Shown: piece after piece, positions 8,855-18,740 of the stretch
How the letters are laid out: every line of letters begins with the position of its first letter
Position numbering within the stretch: the first letter of the stretch is position 1
Assembly (NCBI GenBank): GCA_020849615.1
Contig: JADLFW010000047.1
Coordinates: 1-64,000 of the forward strand
Length of the DNA: 64,000 bases
Direction: 5' to 3'
From: Phycisphaerales bacterium
GTDB taxonomy: Bacteria > Planctomycetota > Phycisphaerae > Phycisphaerales > UBA1924
Notes under the pieces: model-generated
What the model saw: the letters and a program-made list of their open reading frames with translations, nothing else
Told to the model about the DNA's origin: nothing
The model's database searches: none
Position numbers and translations under genes: made by a program

Positions 8855-9127
8855 CTACCGTTCAATTCTGAACTCCTCCTCGCCTTCCTTTACCCCGATC
8901 GTCATCGACGTTTCTTGCCTGATATGGCCCGCCATCCGCCGCCGCAGATCCCCCAGCATGCCATCCACCGCCGACCCTTCTCCCTGGACCTCCAGGGTCA
9001 CCGTCCCATCGGCCTCGTTCCGCACCCATCCCGAGACGGGCCAGCCCCGCGCCACCCCCTTGGCCGTGGCCCGGAAACCCACCCCCTGCACGTTCCCGCG
9101 GTAGCTCACGCGTCGGCGTTCGTTCAT
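8855..9127 (-). CDS. acyP: Acylphosphatase
   Basis: 90-aa enzyme hydrolysing acyl phosphates in the cytoplasm. The signature GNVQGVGFRAT carries catalytic Arg19 and GWVRNEADGTV carries catalytic Asn37; length and both motifs are exactly typical. The ATG at 9127 is preferred over a TTG two codons upstream. It is the first gene of a probable two-gene unit with the HAD phosphatase. Confidence 0.93.
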   Translation of the reverse strand: MNERRRVSYRGNVQGVGFRATAKGVARGWPVSGWVRNEADGTVTLEVQGEGSAVDGMLGDLRRRMAGHIRQETSMTIGVKEGEEEFRIER

Positions 9128-9591
9128 GCACAACCACCGTACGCCGGGCCGGGCCGGCCCGCGCGTCCCAGAACCGGCGCTCCCGCCCCAGAAAACAGCC
9201 CCCTCTGGCTCCCCCGAAGCCGTCCCCCGCCAACCCCCACCGGCATATCCGGAATCCTTGATTCACCCCGTTTTGGTGCTAGCCTCAACTTCGGAAGCAG
9301 GGATCGCTCGAACCATGGATCCTCGACGGCCGGGCCCGCCCGCCGCACGTCCGACGGATCACCACCCAGACGAGCCTTCCCGCCGGTGACTGCCCGCACG
9401 GACCGTCGGTTGATCGTCGGCAAAATCTCGGTGTTCGATCGCGGAGCCCATCCGGCCCGCCGCTCGCTCAAGGGCAGCTCAAACCACCGTCTACCGTCTT
9501 CTGAATTCGTCCCCGGTTCCCAAGGATCGGCCCCGTTCGAACGATCGGCCCTCACGCCGGCGCACGGCCGCGCCCGCGAAGAAGAGAAGAC
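9128..9591. other. 464-bp divergent intergenic region between acyP and dnaG
   Basis: Must contain promoters for both directions. The least GC-rich patch, 9240-9300, has TTGATT (9258-9263), 16 bp, TAGCCT (9280-9285) on the plus strand, a weak promoter candidate about 300 bp before dnaG. No gene is visible; the long open frames here are compositional artefacts. Confidence 0.4.
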
Positions 9592-11484
9592 GTGACGCTC
9601 TATCCGCGCGACAACAACGACAGAGACCGCGTCCGCGAGGCGGCCGACATCGTGCGCGTCGTCGGCGAGGCCGTTGCGCTCAAGCCCAAGGGCCGCGAGT
9701 TCGTCGGGCTCTGCCCCTTCCACGACGACCACAAACCCTCCATGAACGTCGTCCCCTCGAAGCAGATCTTCCACTGCTTCGTCTGCGGCGCGGGCGGCGA
9801 TGTGTTCACCTTCGTCGAGAAGTTCTACAAGATGGACTTCCGCGAGGCCCTCGAGTTCCTGGCCGAGAAGTTCAGCATCGAGCTCGCCCCGCGCCGGGCC
9901 GCCGGCGCCACCGGGAGCTCCGGGCCCGTCATCGACGCCGGGCCGACCCGCGCCGACCTCATCCGGGCCTGCCAGACCGCCTCGGACTTCTACCGCGCCA
10001 TCCTCCGCCACCCCGACCACGGCGCTGTCGCCCGGGCAATCATCGACCGCCGCGGCATCTCCCCCGGGATGCAGGATGCGTTCCAGGTGGGCGCTGCGCC
10101 CAACCGCTGGGATGGCCTGCTCATGACCCTCCGCGGCAAGAACCTGCCCGAGAACGCCTTCCTCGAGGCCGGGCTGCTGCGCCGCCGGGATGATTCCGGG
10201 GGTGGAGGTCACTACGACTACTTCCGCAACCGGCTCATCTTCCCCATCCACGACCTCAGCGGCCGCGCGATCGCGTTCGGCGCCCGCAAGATCGACGAGG
10301 CCGATGAGCCCAAGTACCTGAACTCCCCCGACACGCGACTCTTCAGGAAGTCGTCCACCCTGTACGGGCTCTTCCAGGCATCGCGCTCCATCCAGCGCGA
10401 CCGCACCGCCCTCATCACCGAGGGCTATACCGACACCATCGCCTGCCACCAGGCCGGCTTCACCTCCGCCGTCGCGACGCTCGGCACCGCCCTCACGCGC
10501 GATCACGCCGCCCTCCTCCGCCGCATCTGCGACACCGTCATCCTCCTGTTCGACGGCGATGAGGCGGGCCAGCGCGCCGCCGACCGCGCCGCCGAGGTCT
10601 TCTTCGCCGAGCCCATCGATGTCCGCATCGTCACCCTCAACTCCCACACCGACGCCAAAGACCCCGATGAGCTCCTGAAGCGCGAGGGCGGCACGGACGT
10701 CTTCCGGAAGGCCATCGACGCCGCGACCGACCTTCTGGACTTCCGTTTCGCCCGGCTCCGCGAGCGCCTCAAGGGCGCGGGTCTCTCGGCTCTTTCCCGG
10801 GGGATCGAGGAGGAGGTCGAGAAGCTCGTCGCGCTGGGCCTGGCCGATGTGCCGCCGCTGAGGAAGCGGCTGATCACCAAGCGGCTCGCCCAGCTCGCCG
10901 GGGTCGATGAGGCGACGATCCTCCGGACCATTCCCGCCGGCCGCGGCCCGGCATCGCCGCGCCCGAGCCAAGCCGACCCCAGGCCCGACATCAAGCCCCT
11001 GGCGGACAGTTCGCTCACGGCCGCGGAGCACCTCCTGGGGTGCATCTTGTGCGAGGGCGCCCTGTGGTTCTCCCTCGATGAGGCGAGGCGGGACTTTCTC
11101 GGACCCGCCGCGTACCGTTCTCCGTTGTTCGCCGCCGTTGCGCAGGCCGTTGACGCCGTGGCCCGATCCGGTTCCCAGCCGGGCCTGGACGCTGTGCTGT
11201 CCCGCCTCCGCGACACGGATGCCCATAACGAGGTCATCCAGGCCGCGGTGGGCCTGCAGCAGCACATCGAGACGATCACCGGGCAATCTTCGCGCCTGCA
11301 GGACCACTGGCGCTCTTGTCTTGCGGCGGCCGATCGCGATGCGGCGGCCCGGGCGGGGGGCCAGCCCGTCAGCAACCCGACGCAGTCCGCCCTGGCGCGG
11401 ATCGAATCAGCACGGCGAAAGCAGACAGAGTTCGGCGGAGATCTGAGGGTCTTTCCGGATGCGGCTCGGGGCCGCGACCGGTAG
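9592..11484 (+). CDS. dnaG: DNA primase
   Basis: 630-aa primase that makes RNA primers for replication. The CHC2-type zinc ribbon is Cys41, His44, Cys62, Cys65 ([10 protein letters not shown] and [11 protein letters not shown]). The catalytic core has [13 protein letters not shown], the EGYTD toprim glutamate motif and [13 protein letters not shown]-terminal helicase-binding region follows a Pro-rich linker. The start is GTG after a GAAGAGAAG purine run. It lies 74 bp before rpoD; as in many bacteria dnaG and rpoD form a macromolecular synthesis unit, here without rpsU in between. Confidence 0.97.
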   Translation: MTLYPRDNNDRDRVREAADIVRVVGEAVALKPKGREFVGLCPFHDDHKPSMNVVPSKQIFHCFVCGAGGDVFTFVEKFYKMDFREALEFLAEKFSIELAPRRAAGATGSSGPVIDAGPTRADLIRACQTASDFYRAILRHPDHGAVARAIIDRRGISPGMQDAFQVGAAPNRWDGLLMTLRGKNLPENAFLEAGLLRRRDDSGGGGHYDYFRNRLIFPIHDLSGRAIAFGARKIDEADEPKYLNSPDTRLFRKSSTLYGLFQASRSIQRDRTALITEGYTDTIACHQAGFTSAVATLGTALTRDHAALLRRICDTVILLFDGDEAGQRAADRAAEVFFAEPIDVRIVTLNSHTDAKDPDELLKREGGTDVFRKAIDAATDLLDFRFARLRERLKGAGLSALSRGIEEEVEKLVALGLADVPPLRKRLITKRLAQLAGVDEATILRTIPAGRGPASPRPSQADPRPDIKPLADSSLTAAEHLLGCILCEGALWFSLDEARRDFLGPAAYRSPLFAAVAQAVDAVARSGSQPGLDAVLSRLRDTDAHNEVIQAAVGLQQHIETITGQSSRLQDHWRSCLAAADRDAAARAGGQPVSNPTQSALARIESARRKQTEFGGDLRVFPDAARGRDR

Positions 11485-11558
11485 GACCATGGCACAGAGG
11501 CGGAGCCTCGAACAGGCATTTCCCGGCGGGCATCAGGCCCCCGGCAGGGGTTCGAACG

Positions 11559-13511
11559 ATGGACATGATGGTCGATCTTCATCCCGCGGTCGCTCGGCTC
11601 CTCGACATGGGCCGCCAGCGCGGCTGGCTGAGCTACGAGGAGCTCAACAACACCCTCCCCGACGAGATGGTCGATCCATCCCGGCTGGATGAGATGCTGG
11701 TCCTGTGCGACCGGCTCGGCATCGAGATGGTCGATGAGCTGGAGTTCCGGGCCCGCATCCACCGCGAGTCCCTGAAGCGCGGCGAGGACCCGGCCCACCT
11801 CACCCCCACCGCCATCCCGCTGGGGTTCGGCAAGACCTTCCGGGCCATGAGCGTCGCGGGCGGCGAACGGGCCATCGAGGCCGCGCGGCTGGCCCAGCAG
11901 CTGCACGGCGGCGGGCCCGAGGATGCGCCGCTGGCGTCCGACAAGCCCGAGCGCGCGGCCGGCAAGGCCGCCGCCGCGGGCGCGCCCGGGACGGAGGCCG
12001 ATGAGCTCGACGAGGAGACGCTGAGGAAGGACTTTGACGAGGTCGTCGCGGAGGAGACCAGCGCCAAGCGGATCGACGACCCCGTGCGCATGTACCTCTC
12101 GCAGATGGGGACGATCCCGCTGCTGACGCGCGAGGAGGAGATCCGGCTGGCCAAGAAGATCGAGACGACGCGGATGATCTTCCGGCGCCGGTGCCTCGAG
12201 TCGGACTACGTGGTGGCGCAGGCCTGCGAGATCCTGAAGATGGTTCACGCGGGCACGCTGCCCTTCGACCGCACGATGCGGATCTCGACGGCGGAGACCA
12301 ACAGCAAGGAGAAGATCGCCCGGCGGATCCCCGGCAACCTCGCGACGATCGAGAAGCTCGCGGCCCTCAACCACCAGGACTGGGAGGGGCTGGAGCGGGC
12401 CCGGCGCGAGGATGACCAGGCCGAGGAGGCCCGGCTGCGCGAGCGGATCTCGATGCGGCGGCGGCGCATGGCCACGCTGGCGGAGGAGCTGTGCCTGCGC
12501 ACGGGCCGCATCATCCCGCTGATGCGCAAGCTGCGGTCCATCGCCAAGAAGATGAACGAGCTCCAGAACGAGCTTCGCAAGTCGGAGCGCTTCCCCAAGA
12601 AGTTCCACCCCGACGATGTGGGCGTGATGAAGGAGGAGCTGGAGGGCCTGCGGGCCCTGGTGCTCGAGGAGCCGCAGGAGCTGATGCGGCGGGTCAAGGA
12701 CCTGGGCGTGGTGTTCTGGGAGTACGAGCAGGCGAAGCGCGACCTCTCGGGCGGCAACCTGCGGCTGGTGGTCTCGATCGCCAAGAAGTACCGGAACCGC
12801 GGGCTCTCGTTCCTGGACATCATCCAGGAGGGCAACACGGGCCTGATGCGGGCGGTCGACAAGTACGAGTACAAGCGCGGGTACAAGTTCTCGACGTACG
12901 CGACGTGGTGGATCCGCCAGGCCATCACCCGCGCGATCGCGGACCACGCCCGCACGATCCGCATCCCGGTCCACATGATCGAGACCATGTCCAAGCTGCG
13001 GAACATCCAGAAGATGATCCTGCAGGAGACGGGCCAGGAGCCGACGATCGAGGAGCTGGCCGAGCGGGCCGGCATGTCGGCCGCCGAGACGCGACGCGTG
13101 ATGAAGATCTCGCGGCACCCGGTTTCGCTGGACCGTCCGGTGGGCGAATCCGAGGATTCGTACTTCGGCGACTTCATCGAGGATGAGCGGCAGGAAGCCC
13201 CCTCCGAGGCGGCCGCGCAGGACATGCTGAAGCTGCGGATCGAGAACGTCCTCAAGACCCTGACGTACCGCGAGCGGGAGATCATCAAGCTCCGCTACGG
13301 CATCGGCGATGGGTACACGTACACGCTGGAGGAAGTCGGCCGCATCTTCAAGGTGACGCGGGAGCGGGTGCGGCAGGTCGAGGCCAAGGCGATCCGGAAG
13401 CTGCAGCACCCGGTGCGGGCCCGCAAGCTCCAGGGCTTCGTGGATGGCTCGGTGTACAAGGAAGTGCGCAGCGCCGAGACCGGCTCGACCGACACCAGCA
13501 CGCCGGTGTGA
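11559..13511 (+). CDS. rpoD: RNA polymerase primary sigma factor
   Basis: 650-aa housekeeping sigma-70. The ATG at 11559 begins region 1.1 ([19 protein letters not shown]); a longer reading frame upstream overlaps dnaG and is not protein-like. Region 1.2 is [20 protein letters not shown]; region 2 has [20 protein letters not shown] and [19 protein letters not shown]; region 3 has [12 protein letters not shown]; region 4 has the helix-turn-helix [21 protein letters not shown] non-conserved insert of about 250 residues between 1.2 and 2.1 is usual for primary sigmas. A strong terminator follows. Confidence 0.97.
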   Translation: MDMMVDLHPAVARLLDMGRQRGWLSYEELNNTLPDEMVDPSRLDEMLVLCDRLGIEMVDELEFRARIHRESLKRGEDPAHLTPTAIPLGFGKTFRAMSVAGGERAIEAARLAQQLHGGGPEDAPLASDKPERAAGKAAAAGAPGTEADELDEETLRKDFDEVVAEETSAKRIDDPVRMYLSQMGTIPLLTREEEIRLAKKIETTRMIFRRRCLESDYVVAQACEILKMVHAGTLPFDRTMRISTAETNSKEKIARRIPGNLATIEKLAALNHQDWEGLERARREDDQAEEARLRERISMRRRRMATLAEELCLRTGRIIPLMRKLRSIAKKMNELQNELRKSERFPKKFHPDDVGVMKEELEGLRALVLEEPQELMRRVKDLGVVFWEYEQAKRDLSGGNLRLVVSIAKKYRNRGLSFLDIIQEGNTGLMRAVDKYEYKRGYKFSTYATWWIRQAITRAIADHARTIRIPVHMIETMSKLRNIQKMILQETGQEPTIEELAERAGMSAAETRRVMKISRHPVSLDRPVGESEDSYFGDFIEDERQEAPSEAAAQDMLKLRIENVLKTLTYREREIIKLRYGIGDGYTYTLEEVGRIFKVTRERVRQVEAKAIRKLQHPVRARKLQGFVDGSVYKEVRSAETGSTDTSTPV

Positions 13512-13547
13512 GCCGAGACCGACCGGCCCGGCGAATCCTGATCACTC

Positions 13548-13578
13548 GCACCGGCCTACGGCCGGTGCGTTTTCTTTT
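13548..13578 (+). terminator. Rho-independent terminator after rpoD
   Basis: Perfect 9-bp stem GCACCGGCC/GGCCGGTGC with loop TAC, followed by GTTTTCTTTT. It starts 36 bp after the rpoD stop. Confidence 0.92.
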
Positions 13579-13603
13579 GCGTGCGCCCCGCGCGGGCGGG
13601 CTG

Positions 13604-14185
13604 TCACGCCGGTGATTGAGGTCGGGTCGGCGGGGCGCGGACATGCAGCGCGGTGATGAGCGCGGGTTCGGGGGCGGAGGCCAGCGCGGTGGAGCGCTGG
13701 CCCGGCTGTGATGGCGGGATGCCGGTCGCGGGGGGCGCGGGGGGATGGATGCGGCTCGGCGGGGGTGCAGCGCGCGGCTGGGCGGCTGGAGGCGGGGGCG
13801 GAGCTGGCGCAGCGGGGGGCGGCGGTGTGGGGATGGGAGGGGTGGTGGCCCGGCCCGGCTTGGGGTGGTCGGAGTCGGCGCGGGGGTTGAAGCGGAGGAT
13901 GGCGGTGGCGGCCCGGCGGACGGACTGCTCATCATCGGAGTGTTCGACGATGTGGATGAGGCGGGTGAGGGCGGCGGATTTGCAGGCGAGGGCGAGGTCC
14001 TGGGCGCGGAGGGAGTTGAAGGCGCGCATGGCGGAGAGGATGGCGGCGATGTCGGGGCGGGCGGCCCAGGCGGCGAGCTGGGGGAGGGAGAGTTCGTGCT
14101 CGGCGGCGAGGTCGGCGATGTGGGTCGGCCCGTAGAGCCAGGCGCTGATGAGGGCGAGGTCGCGTTCGGAGAGGTCGGCGGACAT
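13604..14185 (-). CDS. Hypothetical protein, helical N-terminus and Pro-rich tail
   Basis: 193-aa protein I do not recognise. Residues 1-100 look like a compact helical domain with an HTH-like segment (IADLAAEHELSLPQLAAWAA) and a second helical stretch (RLIHIVEHSDDEQSVRRAAT). Residues 105-193 are Pro/Ala-rich and probably disordered. It is convergent with rpoD. Charged helical periodicity on this strand, against Gly/Val-rich noise on the other, is why this frame was chosen. A DNA-binding role is only a guess. Confidence 0.55.
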   Translation of the reverse strand: MSADLSERDLALISAWLYGPTHIADLAAEHELSLPQLAAWAARPDIAAILSAMRAFNSLRAQDLALACKSAALTRLIHIVEHSDDEQSVRRAATAILRFNPRADSDHPKPGRATTPPIPTPPPPAAPAPPPPPAAQPRAAPPPSRIHPPAPPATGIPPSQPGQRSTALASAPEPALITALHVRAPPTRPQSPA

Positions 14186-14337
14186 GAGGGCGAACGTACA
14201 GGGGAGCGCCGCGCGGATTCAAGGGGGTTGGCGCGCATGACCGGAACATTGCGCGCAGAGGTGGTACATGCGCTGCGAATTGCCGCGGTCGGGAGGGGCT
14301 GGAGCGCTGCTCCCACTCTCCGGAGGGGTGAGAAGGG

Positions 14338-14450
14338 GTGAGAAGAAAGCCCTCGCTCACGCTCGGGCTACTTGCTAGAGCTCGGGCGCGAAGAGGTGAG
14401 AAGAAAGCCCTCGCTCACGCTCGGGCTACTTGCTACAGCTCGGGCGCGAA
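14338..14450. repeat. 58-bp tandem duplication of the putA 3' end
   Basis: Copies at 14338-14395 and 14396-14450 are near identical (GTGAGAAGAAAGCCC... CTCGGGCGCGAA). Copy 2 contains the putA stop and last codons; copy 1 lies just beyond and has a base change in the stop context. Each copy holds the palindrome AGCCCGAGC-GTGA-GCGAGGGCT, which on the minus strand is followed by TTCTTCTC and may act as a terminator. Confidence 0.8.
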
Positions 14451-17400
14451 GCCGCGGCGGAGGGTGTTCTCGCAGCTCGCCCTCGGCTCCACGAACTGGA
14501 GGAGGTAGTCAGCGCCGCCCGCCTTGGAGCCGACGCCCGACATGGCGAAGCCGCCGAAGGGCTGGCGGGCGACCAGCGCGCCGGTGCAGCCGCGGTTGAG
14601 GTAGAGGTTGCCGACGCGGAACTCGCGCTTGGCCCGTTCGAGGTGCGCGGGCTTGCGGCTGAAGACAGCGCCCGTCAGTTTGTAGGGGCAATCGTTGGCG
14701 ATCTTGAGGGCTTCATCGAAGTCCCTGGCGTGCATGACAGCGATGACGGGCCCGAAGATCTCCTGCTGGGCGATGGTGTGGGTGGGCTTGACGCGGAAGA
14801 AGATCGTTGGAGGCACGAAGGCACGAAGGGACGAAGGCACGGAGGCGAGAGTCGGAGGCAGCGGCACCTGGAGCTCCAGCTTGCAGCCCTCATCTTTCGC
14901 GGTCTGGATGTAGCGTTCGATGCGGGCCTTGGCCTCCTCGTCGATGACCGGCCCGACATCGGTGCCGGGGTTGACGGGGTCGCCGATGACGAGGGCGCGG
15001 GTGGCCTCGACGAGGCGCCTGGTGAAGTGGGAGATGGCCGGCCCGTCCTCGCCTTCGGGGTCGACGACGATGAGGCGGGAGCAGGCGGAGCACTTCTGGC
15101 CCTGGAAGCCGAAGGCGGAGTGGCGGACGGCGAGGACGGCCTCGTCGAGATCGGCGGAGGTGTCGATGATGATGGCGTTCTTGCCGCCCATCTCGCAGAT
15201 GATCTTCTTGACGTGGGCGGTGGCGGGGTCGAGGCGGGCCTGCGTGCCGTGGGACTGCGACACGGCGGCGGCGGCGGCGTTGATGTCGAGGCCGACGGCC
15301 TTGGAGCCGGTGAAGGCGATGAGGGCGACGCGGGGGTCGCGGACGAGGGCGGCGGCGGTGGTCTCGCCCGGGGCGGGGCAGAACTGCAGACAATCGCGGG
15401 CCAGGCCCGGCGCTACGCCCGCGCCCTTGAGGGATTCCTGGAGGATGTCGTGCATGATGGAGGCGATGCCGGGGGTCTGCTCGGCGGGCTTGACGATGGT
15501 GGTGTTGCCGGTGACGAGGGCGGCGGTGGTCATGCCGCAGCAGATGGCGAGGGGGAAGTTCCAGGGGCTGATGACGACGGCGACGCCGCGGGGCTGGTAC
15601 CAGAGCTCATCGAGCTCGCCGATGAAGCGGCCGATGCGGGCGCGGTCGAAGAGGTGGAGGGCGGTGCGGGCGTAGTACTCGCAGAAGTCGATGGCTTCGC
15701 AGACATCGGCATCGGCCTCGCGCCAGGTCTTGCCGGCTTCCTTGATCATGACGCCGGCGAGGCCATCGCGCTGCTGGCGCATGGCGGCGGCGGCGCGGAT
15801 GAGGGCATCGGCCCGGACCTTGGGGTCGGTGTCGCGCCAGGCGGGGAAGGCGTGGTGGGCGCGGGCGGCCATGTCGGCGGCCTGCTGCGGGGTGGTATCG
15901 CTCGCGATCCTGGGGACGGTGGCCCGGGCGATGGCGGCGGCGAAGGCGATGCGCTGGCGGGCATCGGAGAAGTCGCGGAAGGACTCGTTGAAGAAGGGGC
16001 GGGAGTTGCCCAGGCCCGGGATGGCGGGGGTGAGCTGGTGGCGTTCGGGGGCGTGAGCGGCGAGGTCGGTGGAGGCGGAGGAGCCGGCGGCGTCGGTGAT
16101 GGGGGCGGTGGGCCCGGGGGCGCGGAGGAGGACGGCGGGGTCGGCGTTGTCCATGAAGCCGGCCTTGAGCCAGGATTCATTGGAAGTGTTTTCGAGGAGG
16201 CGGCGGACGAAGTAGGCCATGCCGGGGATCATCTCGCCGACGGGGACGTACTCGCGGATGCGGAGGCCCATCTCGGCGGCGGCGAACTTGAGCTGGTCGG
16301 CCATGCCGTGGAGCATCTGGAGCTCGACGGCGCTGCGCGGAAGGTTGCGGCGCTCGAGGCCCGTGAGGACGGAGGCGATGGAGCGGACGTTGTGGGAGCC
16401 GAGGGCGAGCTTGACGCCGGGAGAAGAAGGGACTGGGGGCTGGGCACTGGGGACTGGGGGGCAGGCGTCGAGGAAGATCTCGGCCATCTTCTCGAAGCAG
16501 TCATCGGTCTGCCATTTCTGGGACCAGACGGGGCAGGGCCAGCCGGCCTGCTCGGACTTGATGGTTTCGGCATCCCAGTAGGCGCCCTTGACGAGCCGGA
16601 CGGTGATGAGGCGGTTGGCGCGCCGGGCCCAGTCGCAGATGCGGCGGGCATCATCGGGGCCGGACTTGAGGTAGGCCTGCATGGCGAGGCCCGCCTGGAA
16701 GTCGATCTTCTCGCAGCAGCGCTGGAAGAGCTCGAGGGTGAAGTCCTTGAGGCCGAAGTGCTCCATGTCGAAGTTGATGAAGGCGCCCTTGTCGCGGGCG
16801 ACTTCGAGGAGCGGGAGGAGTCGCTTCATGAGCTCGTTGAGCGAGCCTTCGGTGTCGATGGGGTCGCAGCGGGCGGAGAGCGAGGAGATCTTGATGGAGA
16901 CGTTGGTGCGGGGGACAGGGCCGAGGTGGTCGGTCTCGAGGCGGGGCTGGGGGCTCCAGCCGGCGACCTGGGCGGGGAGGGTGGAGATGAGGTCGAGGTA
17001 CTTGTCGCGGTAGGCATCGGCCTCGGCGTCGGAGACGCAGGCCTCGCCGAGGAGGTCGACGGAGAAGGCGATGCCGTCATCCCAGAGCTTGCGCAGGCCC
17101 GGCAGGGCGCTGGCGGCGTCGGTGCCGGCGATGAACTTTCCGGCCATGCCCTTGATCTGCGAGGAGATGGTGGCGGCGGAGGCGGACTTGAGGAGGCCGC
17201 CGGCCTTGAGGAGGGCGGCGATGGCGGGCGGGACCTTGACGCCGGGCTGCGAGAGGTAGTCGGTGAGGTGGTCGTGGATGGCATCGGCGGAGCGGAGGGT
17301 GGGGAAGGCGTCGACGAAGCGGAACATCTGGACCTTGAAGTCGCGGTCCTTCATGGACCATTCCATGATGGCATCGGAGTAGAACTTGGCGGAGAGGAGG

Positions 17401-17558
17401 CTGGTCTTGTGGCCGCGGGCCCGGCTGAGCATTTCGGTGCCGAGCTCGAAGATGCGGGCCTCGCGGGAGGCGGAGAGGGGAGTGGGCTGCGTGGAGGGGA
17501 TGACGACGGCGGGCGCGGGGTGGGCGGCGGCCTTGGGCTTGCGGGAAAAGAGGGCCAT
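14433..17558 (-). CDS. putA: Bifunctional proline dehydrogenase / P5C dehydrogenase
   Basis: 1041-aa fusion that oxidises proline to glutamate. The ATG at 17558 follows AGGAGC. The FAD-dependent proline dehydrogenase barrel occupies about residues 80-450 (SIKISSLSARCDPIDTEGS, GAFINFDMEHFGLKDFTLEL, LITVRLVKGAYWDAE). The aldehyde dehydrogenase part follows (VVISPWNFPLAICCGMTTAAL, IAFTGSKAVGL, EMGGKNAIIIDTSADLDEA, GFQGQKCSACSRLIVV with catalytic Cys). It lacks the N-terminal ribbon-helix-helix of repressor-type PutA. Two in-frame insertions of G-rich microsatellite occur: one in the PRODH domain (16419-16465, coding PPVPSAQPPVPSSP) and one in the ALDH domain (14809-14850, coding PPTLASVPSSLRA). 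Confidence 0.95.
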   Translation of the reverse strand: MALFSRKPKAAAHPAPAVVIPSTQPTPLSASREARIFELGTEMLSRARGHKTSLLSAKFYSDAIMEWSMKDRDFKVQMFRFVDAFPTLRSADAIHDHLTDYLSQPGVKVPPAIAALLKAGGLLKSASAATISSQIKGMAGKFIAGTDAASALPGLRKLWDDGIAFSVDLLGEACVSDAEADAYRDKYLDLISTLPAQVAGWSPQPRLETDHLGPVPRTNVSIKISSLSARCDPIDTEGSLNELMKRLLPLLEVARDKGAFINFDMEHFGLKDFTLELFQRCCEKIDFQAGLAMQAYLKSGPDDARRICDWARRANRLITVRLVKGAYWDAETIKSEQAGWPCPVWSQKWQTDDCFEKMAEIFLDACPPVPSAQPPVPSSPGVKLALGSHNVRSIASVLTGLERRNLPRSAVELQMLHGMADQLKFAAAEMGLRIREYVPVGEMIPGMAYFVRRLLENTSNESWLKAGFMDNADPAVLLRAPGPTAPITDAAGSSASTDLAAHAPERHQLTPAIPGLGNSRPFFNESFRDFSDARQRIAFAAAIARATVPRIASDTTPQQAADMAARAHHAFPAWRDTDPKVRADALIRAAAAMRQQRDGLAGVMIKEAGKTWREADADVCEAIDFCEYYARTALHLFDRARIGRFIGELDELWYQPRGVAVVISPWNFPLAICCGMTTAALVTGNTTIVKPAEQTPGIASIMHDILQESLKGAGVAPGLARDCLQFCPAPGETTAAALVRDPRVALIAFTGSKAVGLDINAAAAAVSQSHGTQARLDPATAHVKKIICEMGGKNAIIIDTSADLDEAVLAVRHSAFGFQGQKCSACSRLIVVDPEGEDGPAISHFTRRLVEATRALVIGDPVNPGTDVGPVIDEEAKARIERYIQTAKDEGCKLELQVPLPPTLASVPSSLRAFVPPTIFFRVKPTHTIAQQEIFGPVIAVMHARDFDEALKIANDCPYKLTGAVFSRKPAHLERAKREFRVGNLYLNRGCTGALVARQPFGGFAMSGVGSKAGGADYLLQFVEPRASCENTLRRGFAPEL
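14809..14850. repeat. GG-led octamer repeat inside putA (ALDH domain)
   Basis: GGCACGAA, GGCACGAA, GGGACGAA, GGCACGGA and a degenerate unit, 8-bp period. It keeps the putA frame open and codes for PPTLASVPSSLRA just before the conserved FVPPTIF segment. Confidence 0.8.
16419..16465. repeat. GG-led short repeat inside putA (PRODH domain)
   Basis: GGGACTGG, GGGCTGG, GCACTGG, GGACTGG type units, in frame. It codes a Pro/Ser/Val-rich insert between IFLDA and KLALGSHN of the proline dehydrogenase domain. Confidence 0.75.
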
Positions 17559-17726
17559 CGCGGGGCTCCTGGGTCGGTGCGGAAGGGGTCGAGGCGAGGA
17601 GTATACGAGGGGGGAAAACGCGGCTCGGCGCGCGGCCCGGCGGGGCGAGAAGAATGCAGCGCGGGGGCGCAGATCGGGGTGGGAGACGCGGGGGGAAATG
17701 CCCGGCCCGCCTACGGTTGGTGGCTC

Positions 17727-18740
17727 GTGAAGGCGCAATCGGTGATCACGGTCGGGAACTTCGACGGCGTGCACGTGGGGCACGCGGAGCTGGTGCGGCG
17801 CGCGCGGGCGCTGGCGTCGTCGCTGAGGGAGGGGTCGCGGGTGGTGGCGATGACGTTTGACCCGCACCCGATCACGCGGCTGCGGCCCGAGCATGCGCCG
17901 CGGATGATCATGGGGTTTGCGAGGAGGGCGGAGCTGCTGCGGGGGCTGGGGGCGGATGAGGTCGTGCGGGTTGAGCCGACGGCGGATGTGCTGAACCGGA
18001 CGGCGGAGCAGTTCGTGCGGTCGGTGGTCGAGGCGTACCGGCCGGCGGCGTTCGTGGAGGGGTCGGACTTCCGGTTCGGCAGGGGGCGCGAGGGAACGGT
18101 GGCGGTGCTGGCTGAGCTGGGGGCGCGGCTGGGGTTTGCGGTTGAGGTGGTGAAGCCCGTCGGGGTGGCGCTGGAGGACCAGACGCTGGTGACGGCGTCG
18201 AGTTCGCTGGCCCGGTGGCTGGTGCGGCACGGGCGGGCGCGGGATGCGGCGGCGGTGCTGGGGCGTCCGCACGAGCTGCGCGGGCGGGTGGTGCAGGGGG
18301 ATCGGCGCGGGCGGACGATCGGATTCCCGACGGCGAACCTTTCGACGGAGGACCTGCGGCCGGCGGATGGGGTGTATGCGGCGGTGGCGCGGCTGGAGGA
18401 TGGCCGGTCGTGGGCGGCGGCGGTGAACGTGGGGTCGAGGCCGACGTTTGCGGGGATGGAGAATCGGGTGGAGGCGCACCTGCTGATCGGGGAGCCGGGC
18501 GGGTGGGCGCCGGGCGCGGATGCATCGGGGTGGCGGCCGATCGCGGGGCTGGCGGAGTACGGGTGGCCGCTGACGCTGGAACTGGTGGGCTGGGTGCGGG
18601 ACCAGGTGAAGTTTGATTCGCCGCGGCGGCTGGTAGAGCAGATTTCGCGGGACCGGGCGCGGGTGGCGGAGATGGTGATGAACCTGGGCGCGGGATCGCC
18701 GGACGGCGGTGCGGCCCGGCCGGCGGAGGTGGGCGCGTGA
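17727..18740 (+). CDS. ribF: Bifunctional riboflavin kinase / FAD synthetase
   Basis: 337-aa enzyme converting riboflavin to FMN and FAD. The adenylyltransferase domain opens with TVGNFDGVHVGH and has FDPHPITRLRPE and VEGSDFRFGRGREG. The riboflavin kinase domain has GRTIGFPTANL and VNVGSRPTF. GTG at 17727 is chosen because it places the signature at residue 9; the ribosome site is weak. It is divergent from putA. Its stop overlaps the next start by 4 bp (GTGA), showing translational coupling to the DHH phosphoesterase. Confidence 0.93.
   Translation: MKAQSVITVGNFDGVHVGHAELVRRARALASSLREGSRVVAMTFDPHPITRLRPEHAPRMIMGFARRAELLRGLGADEVVRVEPTADVLNRTAEQFVRSVVEAYRPAAFVEGSDFRFGRGREGTVAVLAELGARLGFAVEVVKPVGVALEDQTLVTASSSLARWLVRHGRARDAAAVLGRPHELRGRVVQGDRRGRTIGFPTANLSTEDLRPADGVYAAVARLEDGRSWAAAVNVGSRPTFAGMENRVEAHLLIGEPGGWAPGADASGWRPIAGLAEYGWPLTLELVGWVRDQVKFDSPRRLVEQISRDRARVAEMVMNLGAGSPDGGAARPAEVGA

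Noticed and set aside
10503..13409. A 968-codon open frame on the minus strand across dnaG and rpoD
   Set aside because: Composition is Leu/Arg/His-rich noise mirroring the sense genes; no motifs, no start signal.
14338..14450. Insertion sequence remnant
   Set aside because: No transposase, inverted repeats or target duplication; better explained as simple tandem duplication.
14430..18740. A 1436-codon open frame on the plus strand antisense to putA
   Set aside because: Only its last 337 codons (RibF) are protein-like; the rest is Gly/Asp/Val-rich text complementary to the real putA frame, a high-GC artefact.
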